DNA of 64,000 nucleotides from Paenibacillus cellulositrophicus (GTDB lineage Bacteria; Bacillota; Bacilli; Paenibacillales; Paenibacillaceae). The first letter of the stretch is position 1. Each line of letters begins with the position of its first letter. The notes beneath the pieces are model-generated. The model searched no databases. It saw only the letters and a list, made by a program, of their open reading frames with translations, and was not told the origin of the DNA. The position numbers were made by a program, and so were the translations under genes. The stretch lies in contig NZ_CP045296.1 in the NCBI RefSeq assembly GCF_009363095.1, positions 496,001 through 560,000 on the forward strand, given 5' to 3'. Positions 58,011 through 64,000 of this stretch are shown one piece after another.

Positions 58011-58922
58011 ATGGAACTTCGACAGCTTGAATACTTTGCCGCGATATGTAAAGAAATGCATTTCTCTCGGGCCGCCGAAAATCTCTGCACGACACAGTCG
58101 AATTTGAGCCAGCAAATCAAGTTTCTGGAAAAAGAGCTGGGGATGCCTCTGTTTGACCGGATCGGCAAAAAGATTGCTTTAACCGATGCCGGCCGGATCC
58201 TGCTCGAACAGAGCCAGCTGATCTTTGAAAGGGTGGATTACATTCAAGGGGCCATCTCGGATCTGAAAAAAATGGAGGGCGGCAAGCTGGACATCGGCAT
58301 TTTGCCAGGGGATGGGGACCTGCTGTTTGACGCGCTGCTGCTTGATTTTCACCGAGCTTACCCCAAACTGTCCATTTCGGTCAGCGAAACGACGAACGTA
58401 TATGAAGAGGTTTTGGCCGGGAACAGAGACTTGGGCGTCACGACGATGCCTGAGCGGCCCGACGACCGTATGGCCATTATCCCGCTGTTTCATGAGGAGT
58501 TTGCGCTTGCCGTCCGATCGGACCATCCTGCTGCTCGATTAAAAGCCATCCCCTTTGAACAGCTGAAGGAGCTGGATATGGTCACATTCGGCCCCGATCA
58601 CCAGATCACGAAGCTAATTCGATCCTGCTGCCAGGAAAAAGGGATGGAGCTGCATCACGCGATGGTGACCTCGACGCTTTCGACGCTTCTCTCTATGGTA
58701 GAGCAGGGAATTGGAGCATGCATTCTTCCCCGGTTGCTGCTCGACAACCTTGGCCGGGAACAAATCACTGCAGTCACGCTTCTGCATCCAACGCCGAGCC
58801 AGGAGATCTGCATCATTTACCGGACGGATAAATATTTGGGGAAGGCAGGCCGCATATTCATTGAGGCATTACAAGCTTACATAGAGCGTGTAATTGAAAG
58901 CGCAAACCGTTCGCTTGGTTAA
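58011..58922 (+). CDS. LysR-family transcriptional regulator
   Basis: The 303-residue protein has the N-terminal LysR winged helix-turn-helix at residues 1-60 (MELRQLEYFAAICKEMHFSRAAENLCTTQSNLSQQIKFLEKELG) and a periplasmic-binding-like effector domain, including LDIGILPGDGDLLFDALLLDFH and GIGACILPRLLL. It resembles CynR/CysL-type members. LysR proteins usually control a divergent neighbour; the divergent gene here is the DinB-like protein. AAGGAGA upstream serves ATG 58011. Effector unknown. Confidence 0.93.
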   Translation: MELRQLEYFAAICKEMHFSRAAENLCTTQSNLSQQIKFLEKELGMPLFDRIGKKIALTDAGRILLEQSQLIFERVDYIQGAISDLKKMEGGKLDIGILPGDGDLLFDALLLDFHRAYPKLSISVSETTNVYEEVLAGNRDLGVTTMPERPDDRMAIIPLFHEEFALAVRSDHPAARLKAIPFEQLKELDMVTFGPDHQITKLIRSCCQEKGMELHHAMVTSTLSTLLSMVEQGIGACILPRLLLDNLGREQITAVTLLHPTPSQEICIIYRTDKYLGKAGRIFIEALQAYIERVIESANRSLG

Positions 58923-58967
58923 AAGGGTCATGAAATGAAGTAGATTATAAAAGAGGAGAGACGACAT

Positions 58968-59765
58968 ATGCGCATCCAACTGGACTGTTTTCCTAACGGT
59001 GTGAACAAGGCGGTGACGCTCAGCTTTGACGACGGGCGGGACCATGACCGCAAATTAGTCGGTCTGCTGAACGACTATGGCCTCAAAGGGACGTTTCATC
59101 TGAACAGCGGGAATCTCGGCAAAGCAGGATATATTGACAAAACGGAAGTCGTGGCATTGTTTGAGGGGCAAGAGGTTTCGGTTCATACGGTGGACCATCC
59201 CTTTCTGGAACAGACGCCCCCGGATCAAGTGCTGGAGCAGGTGGTGGAAGACCGCAAGGCATTGGAGGAGCTCGTCAACTATCCGGTCAAAGGGATGAGC
59301 TATCCGTTTGGCACCTACAGCGATCAGGTTGTGAACATACTGCGGTCCATCGGTATCGAATATGCCCGTACGGTGAACAGTCATGGCGGCTTTCATAAGC
59401 CGGACGACTGGCTCCGCTGGCATCCGACCTGCCATCATAAGCAAATGGTTGAATACGCCGATCAATGGATTCCTATGCAGCAAAGATATTCGAAAATGTC
59501 GCTTTTTTACGTCTGGGGACACAGCTATGAATTCGATAACGACAATAACTGGGACTTGGTAGAGCGGTTCGGTGAGATGATCGGCGGCAGGGACGACACT
59601 TGGTACGCGACGAATGCGGAAATTTACGCCTATTGCAAGGCCGTGGAAGGACTCCGGTACTCTGCCGATTCACGCCTCATTCATAATCCGTCGGCCCTAT
59701 CGGTATGGGTCAGCGTAGATGGGGACCCAATCGAAGTCCGCTCCGGAGAAATCGTACGTTTATAA
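58968..59765 (+). CDS. Polysaccharide deacetylase-family protein (NodB-like)
   Basis: The 265-residue protein has the NodB motif 1 TLSFDDGRDHD (Asp21, Asp22), motif 2 HTVDHP (His73, His77), and SYPFGTYSD as motif 3. The NodB metal triad is thus intact. There is no signal peptide, so it acts in the cytoplasm, unlike wall deacetylases; it may remove acetyl groups from imported sugars. GAGGAGAG upstream serves ATG 58968. It ends at a terminator and stands before a large GH95-related gene. Confidence 0.9.
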   Translation: MRIQLDCFPNGVNKAVTLSFDDGRDHDRKLVGLLNDYGLKGTFHLNSGNLGKAGYIDKTEVVALFEGQEVSVHTVDHPFLEQTPPDQVLEQVVEDRKALEELVNYPVKGMSYPFGTYSDQVVNILRSIGIEYARTVNSHGGFHKPDDWLRWHPTCHHKQMVEYADQWIPMQQRYSKMSLFYVWGHSYEFDNDNNWDLVERFGEMIGGRDDTWYATNAEIYAYCKAVEGLRYSADSRLIHNPSALSVWVSVDGDPIEVRSGEIVRL

Positions 59766-59795
59766 ACTGACCATATTAGTCAGACCCTTTTACGA

Positions 59796-59825
59796 GGAAG
59801 CCGCTAGGTCGGCTTTCTTTTTTTG
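59796..59825 (+). terminator. Intrinsic terminator after the deacetylase gene
   Basis: AAGCCG/CGGCTT stem with a six-base loop (59798-59815) is followed by CTTTTTTT. Confidence 0.8.
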
Positions 59826-59990
59826 TCGCCACTCCAGATCGGCCCGGATCGTCGTTTCGTAACAAATTCCATGTCCATCGTAACTTATTCATACTGGCAG
59901 CATCCCGCGCACGATTAAGATAGACATGGATTCACCTTTAAGCGTGATCGTCTAAAGCTATTTCATCACAAACGCAGGGAGTGCAGGCCA

Positions 59991-62549
59991 GTGAAAAAAG
60001 CAGTTGGATCTCCAAGCATGAATATGCGCGAGCATGTCTCACGGGCGGATTTGCATTACCGTCATACCGTGGAGCGAAGTGAGGGCGGCCTTCCGCTCGG
60101 AAACGGCCGGATGGGCAGTCTCATTTGGACTTCCCCCTCGGCGCTTAAGTTTCAAATCAACCGGGCCGATGTGTATGCGAACGACAGACGTACCAACAGC
60201 TTCAACCAGCGGCACTCGGATTATGCTTACGGCTGCGGCTTTGTCGATATCGATCTGGTGGATTATGGCGAAGATGTATTTAATGACAATGGAATTCGTC
60301 AGCATCTAAGTCTGTATGACGCGACGGCATCGATTTCGGGGATTGGGGTGGCGGCGGAGGCCTTTGCTGCGTCCGGGCATGATGTGTTCGGCGTCCGAAT
60401 CCATGATCGCCGGCCGGCACCGCAGGTGATCAACATTAAGCTCAAAATGCTGCGTCCGGCAGAAGTCGTGACCCAAAACCACTCGGCTGTGTCACGCCTC
60501 ATGATAAGGGACGGCATGATGGTGCTTCATCAGCAATTCCGCGAAGGAGACTATTTCTGCGCTTCAGCGGTCGTTATTGCGGTCACTGGAAGGGACGCTC
60601 AGGTAAGGATGAACGACGAGTACGGCGGCCGGAAGCCAGTAGGCGCTTATCGGGAAAGTCTGGTGATCGGGCAGCCGAATGAGACAGAAATGCGCCTGTG
60701 TGTTCAACCGGGAAACGGCAGTTTTGAACTCTTCATGAGCAGTGCAGCCAGCTATGATGAACAGGAAGATGTCATCGGGGAAGCGATCCGAACAGTGCGG
60801 CATGCCATGCAGTCGGGATATGACGCGCTGCTGGCGGAGCATCGCAAGTGGTGGCATTCTTTTTGGGACAAATCGTATATCCGCCTTCATAGCGAGGACG
60901 GGCGTGCCGAATTTGTCGAGCAGCATTACACGTATTATGTATACCTGATGGCATCCAATTCGCGGGGTTCACAATTTCCTCCGAATTTCGGCGGCATGCT
61001 GCTCAGCCCGCGCGGCGATCTTCGGCACTGGGGGGCCATGCATTGGTGGAACAACATGAATTTGTATTATAACGCTGTGCTGCCAACCGGGCATGATGAA
61101 CTGTTCCATCCGTATTTCAACATGTATTCGGCTATGTACGACTCCTGTGCAGCCGCAGCAAGGCAGCAGTGGGGAAGCCAAGGCATTTATATCCCGGAAG
61201 TCGTGTCCTTTGACGGGGTGGAGGAGCTGCCGGAAGACGTTACCGAGGAAATGAGGGACCTCTATTTGCTGCGCAAGCCGTGGGAGCAGATGTCCGACCG
61301 GTTTCGCGAATATGCTTACTCCAAGCGGCCGCATGAGAGCCGTTGGAACTGGAAGTATCACGAAAAATATGTGGACGGCAGGTTTACGTACAAGGAACGA
61401 GGTTATGGCCCCTTTGGATTCACGACGCACATGTTCGCTACCCAGGTCGGAATTGCATACCACTACTGGTTGTACTATGAGTTCACCAAGGATGAAGAAT
61501 GGCTGCGTGAGCGCGCATATCCGGTCATCCGGGGCGTCGCCGAGTTTTTCCGCCACTACCCCAACCTGCGGAAGGATGAGGACGGACTGTATCACATGTA
61601 TCACACGACCAGCGACGAAAAATATTACGGCGGCAAAGACACGATGGATTCGATGGCGGGCATGCATACGATCTTTCCGATCGTCCTCCGGGCTTCGGAC
61701 CTACTCGGATTGGATCGGGATGTACGGCCGGCTTGGCAGGAGCTTTACGAGCATCTTGCCCCGCTTCCGCGAAGCGACCAAGCAGACGCAGTCCTGAAAA
61801 CGGGAGAAGGGGAAGCGGCCGTATGGGTCGGCGCTCTCGGTCCGGTGTTGGATCAGAAAAGCCATATCGACGTGAAGCCAGCCTATTTCGGCGGCTTATG
61901 TTCCCTTGAGACCTGCGGGAGTAACCAAGACATGTTTAAGACGACTATGGCGACGATTCGGTACCAGGAGGAGCTTCTCGATCACGACTGGAGCCGGGCT
62001 GCCTCTGAAATGTCGGGGATGGCACGCGTCTTGGCCAATATGGGGCTTGCCGAGCCTTTTAAGCAGGTCGTGCTGGCCCAGTTGGAATGTGTCAACGCGG
62101 AGCGGGATTACTGCTATTTCAACGATACAGGCCGAATCAAATCGTTTGAAAACCGCTTAACCGTCAGGGAAGGGGTGAACTGCATCAGCATTCAGCGTCT
62201 CGGCAACGCTGCAGCTGCGCTGCAATCGGCGCTGTGCCAAAGCCAGCCAGCGGGCCCAGGCCAGGATTCGGTTATCCGTCTGTTCCCTGCATGTCCTGTG
62301 GATTGGGACGCCGAATTTTCGCTATGGTGTCCTGGTGGATTTAACGTCAAATCGGCTGTTCAGGGTGGCGATATACAATATGTAACGATCACGTCCTCCC
62401 TTGGAGGAACATGCCGGATTCGGAATCCATGGGGAGAAGGCGAAGTACGCCTGCAGAAGGCAGGAGGCGAGGTTCACATGCTGGAAGGTTCGCTGCTTCA
62501 GTTTGAGACGGAGTTAGGTGATGAATTCGAGCTGTATCCGAATCGATAA
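59991..62549 (+). CDS. GH95-related (alpha/alpha)6 glycosidase-like protein, uncharacterised
   Basis: The 852-residue protein begins GGLPLGNGRMGSLIWTSPSALKFQINRADVYAND, the GH95-type N-terminal signature, and carries barrel elements LRHWGAMHWWNNMNLYYNAVLPTGHDELFHPYFNMY near residue 345, CGSNQDMFKTTMATIRYQEELL near 645 and RLGNAAAALQSAL near 735. The residues that form the GH95 active site (NxNxEMNYW and QIDGNF) are not conserved in place, so this is a divergent relative. There is no signal peptide. The start is GTG 59991 or ATG 60018. It is followed by a convergent sulfatase, which suggests action on sulfated glycans, but this is context only. Confidence 0.75.
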   Translation: MKKAVGSPSMNMREHVSRADLHYRHTVERSEGGLPLGNGRMGSLIWTSPSALKFQINRADVYANDRRTNSFNQRHSDYAYGCGFVDIDLVDYGEDVFNDNGIRQHLSLYDATASISGIGVAAEAFAASGHDVFGVRIHDRRPAPQVINIKLKMLRPAEVVTQNHSAVSRLMIRDGMMVLHQQFREGDYFCASAVVIAVTGRDAQVRMNDEYGGRKPVGAYRESLVIGQPNETEMRLCVQPGNGSFELFMSSAASYDEQEDVIGEAIRTVRHAMQSGYDALLAEHRKWWHSFWDKSYIRLHSEDGRAEFVEQHYTYYVYLMASNSRGSQFPPNFGGMLLSPRGDLRHWGAMHWWNNMNLYYNAVLPTGHDELFHPYFNMYSAMYDSCAAAARQQWGSQGIYIPEVVSFDGVEELPEDVTEEMRDLYLLRKPWEQMSDRFREYAYSKRPHESRWNWKYHEKYVDGRFTYKERGYGPFGFTTHMFATQVGIAYHYWLYYEFTKDEEWLRERAYPVIRGVAEFFRHYPNLRKDEDGLYHMYHTTSDEKYYGGKDTMDSMAGMHTIFPIVLRASDLLGLDRDVRPAWQELYEHLAPLPRSDQADAVLKTGEGEAAVWVGALGPVLDQKSHIDVKPAYFGGLCSLETCGSNQDMFKTTMATIRYQEELLDHDWSRAASEMSGMARVLANMGLAEPFKQVVLAQLECVNAERDYCYFNDTGRIKSFENRLTVREGVNCISIQRLGNAAAALQSALCQSQPAGPGQDSVIRLFPACPVDWDAEFSLWCPGGFNVKSAVQGGDIQYVTITSSLGGTCRIRNPWGEGEVRLQKAGGEVHMLEGSLLQFETELGDEFELYPNR

Positions 62550-62558
62550 ATGTGTTGA

Positions 62559-62596
62559 AAAAGGCCGATTCACAGCGATGTGAATCGGCCTTTTTG
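62559..62596. terminator. Strong bidirectional terminator between GH95-like and sulfatase genes
   Basis: A perfect 17-bp stem (62559-62575 and 62580-62596) with loop GCGA has A and T runs at the base, serving both convergent genes. Confidence 0.9.
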
Positions 62597-62695
62597 GATG
62601 TTCTGCTGTTGCTCTTACGATCGGAAGTTCAAAGGTTCATGATTTTCATTACGCCGGGCCAAGCATGCCCGTGCTTTGAAGCGGGCCTGACAACC

Positions 62696-64000
62696 CTATG
62701 CTCCGGTAACCCTCGGCATCGGCATGGACTCTTTGCCGAGCTCCGCCCAGGCATATTTAAGCAAAAGTTCGGTTTTGAGCGGCGCATGCTCCGGATCGTC
62801 CCATAAATTGTTCAGCTCTCCGGGGTCTTCCTGCAGATCGAAGATTTCACCGTAGGTCTGGTTGTAGTAGACTGTGATTTTATAACTCTCGTCGACGTAA
62901 GTTTTTTGGTGGATGGTGGTCGGTTCATGCCTGAACTCGCAGATGGCGTGATCCCGCGCCTGCACGGCTTCGCCGAGCCATACCTTCTTCTGGTCGATGC
63001 CCGTCATCGCGTAAGGAACCGGCAGATCGCACAGGGACAAGAAGGTTGGAGCCAGGTCCACCAAAGATTGAATGGCGCTGCTCCGCTTGCCGGCCGGTAC
63101 TTCACCGGGATACCGGACAATAAACGGCAGCTTGATCAAGTCCTCGTAATGAAACCCGCCCTTGGCCTGCAGACCGTGCTGTCCGAAGAAATGCCCGTGA
63201 TCCGTCGTAAAGACGACGATCGTGTTATCGGCCATTCCCAGTTCCTCCAGCTTATCGAGAATATGCCCGATGTACTTATCCATCATGCTGATCATGCCGT
63301 AATAGACGGCGACCAGCTTTTTCTTGTCATACTCTGTCAATCGCTTCCTGCTGCCGTACTCGTAATAATGATGCGAACGGTAACCGTGAATGCCATGTCC
63401 CGTTTCCTGCAGGTCTGTGAAGTCGGGTTGCTCTTCCTGCGTTTTGGCAAAATGCGGTGGGTTACGGTCATGTTCGCCCGGAACCATCTCCGGAATGGTG
63501 AGCTGCTCGGGATCGTACATCGTATCCCATGGCTCGGGAACAAGGTATTCCGGGTGCGGGTCGAAGAAGCTGGACCACAGGAAAAAGCTTTCGTCGTTTT
63601 CATGATATTGTTCCAGCAAAGCATTGGTCCGTTCGGCGATCCAGGTGTTGTAATGGTACTCTTCGGGAATCGGCCATTTATATGTTTGATCCCGGTCCAT
63701 GGTACCTGTAGGCGGCAGGAAGTAGTCTCTCCAGTTAAGGCAGCCTTTCTCTTCCATCCACAGCGCATAATGCTGCCCGACATGGGCTTCATTGGTGTGG
63801 TTCCGCGCCAGCTCGACATGGTCAAAACCGTAGAACCCGTCTTTGTAATTTTTCCAAAACTCCAAATCCTGAAGAATGGGATAGGCTTCAAGCGACGGAA
63901 ATTCCTCGGTCGATGTGAGCGGCTGAAAATGTGCTTTACCGATCAGCCCGGTCCGGTAACCGGCCTGCTTGAAATCTTCGCCTACCGTATGGCGGTCCTC
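62696..64000 (-). CDS. Sulfatase (partial, 5' end beyond the window)
   Basis: The minus-strand frame runs from the window edge to the stop at 62696 (434 residues, N-terminus missing). It begins EDRHTVGEDFKQAGYRTGLIGKAHF, typical of the start of type I sulfatases, and shows VVFTTDHGHFFGQHGLQAKGG near the metal-binding region, then EDLIKLPFIVRYPGEVPAG. The Cys/Ser that becomes formylglycine (CxPxR) lies upstream of the window, so activity cannot be judged. Sulfatases remove sulfate esters from glycans or choline sulfate. It is convergent with a GH95-related gene. Confidence 0.9.
   Translation of the reverse strand, partial: EDRHTVGEDFKQAGYRTGLIGKAHFQPLTSTEEFPSLEAYPILQDLEFWKNYKDGFYGFDHVELARNHTNEAHVGQHYALWMEEKGCLNWRDYFLPPTGTMDRDQTYKWPIPEEYHYNTWIAERTNALLEQYHENDESFFLWSSFFDPHPEYLVPEPWDTMYDPEQLTIPEMVPGEHDRNPPHFAKTQEEQPDFTDLQETGHGIHGYRSHHYYEYGSRKRLTEYDKKKLVAVYYGMISMMDKYIGHILDKLEELGMADNTIVVFTTDHGHFFGQHGLQAKGGFHYEDLIKLPFIVRYPGEVPAGKRSSAIQSLVDLAPTFLSLCDLPVPYAMTGIDQKKVWLGEAVQARDHAICEFRHEPTTIHQKTYVDESYKITVYYNQTYGEIFDLQEDPGELNNLWDDPEHAPLKTELLLKYAWAELGKESMPMPRVTGA

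Noticed and set aside
1..64000. CRISPR array, tRNA, rRNA, insertion sequence, phage or integrative element
   Set aside because: No regularly spaced repeats, no tRNA-like cloverleaf, no transposase, integrase or phage structural genes were seen.

Overview
The window is chromosomal DNA from a spore-forming, GC-rich member of the Firmicutes, most likely Paenibacillus or a close relative. The evidence is a truncated H-type small acid-soluble spore protein at the left edge, many AraC-type regulators, a YesM/YesN-type two-component pair, two LplB/UgpA-type sugar ABC importers without their own ATPase (a Gram-positive habit of sharing an MsmX-type ATPase), AAGGAGG-type ribosome binding sites, CcpA cre-like sites and strong intrinsic terminators. 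I saw no rRNA, tRNA, CRISPR array, insertion sequence or phage module.

Layout. 1-5.1 kb: SspH-like end, a small acidic protein, two VOC-fold proteins, a hydrolase-TetR operon, and a coiled-coil protein translationally coupled to an AmtB ammonium transporter. 5.2-17.9 kb: a deoxy-sugar locus with a divergent AraC regulator, lactonase, aldo/keto reductase and zinc dehydrogenase, then a membrane-bound AraC-type sensor-regulator, two permeases, a long lipoprotein binding protein and a GH95 alpha-L-fucosidase/galactosidase; a consensus cre site precedes the importer. 18-29.9 kb: a second glycan locus with an AraC regulator divergent from a Gfo/Idh/MocA oxidoreductase, YesM/YesN pair, sugar ABC importer, an MGH1-like (alpha/alpha)6 protein and a GH43 protein. 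29.9-36.5 kb: a possible Sm-like small protein, nucleoside hydrolase, a 54-residue membrane protein, chemoreceptor, AraC regulator, DUF5348-like protein and two acetyltransferases.

36.7-45.6 kb is the most unusual part. An SsuABC-like organosulfur/sulfonate-type importer is interleaved with two paralogous pairs of fumarate-reductase/AprA-like flavoprotein plus 2[4Fe-4S] ferredoxin. Directly downstream, behind its own promoter, is a protein that fuses an N-terminal helix-turn-helix to an ATP-synthase-beta-like core whose P-loop is destroyed.

45.7-53.2 kb is AT-richer accessory DNA: a P-loop kinase, UDP-GlcNAc 2-epimerase, methyltransferases, phosphotransferase, thioredoxin, an acetyltransferase and two gene remnants (M29-type aminopeptidase tail and GNAT tail). 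53.2-57.2 kb holds a short-chain dehydrogenase, an Atu4866-like protein, their likely AraC regulator, an acetyltransferase, and an ArsR/quinone-reductase pair with three copies of one operator-like sequence. 57.3-64 kb holds DinB-like and LysR proteins, a polysaccharide deacetylase, a large GH95-related protein and a convergent sulfatase cut by the window edge. Overall the region looks like a scavenger's toolkit for complex, perhaps fucosylated and sulfated, glycans and organosulfur compounds.
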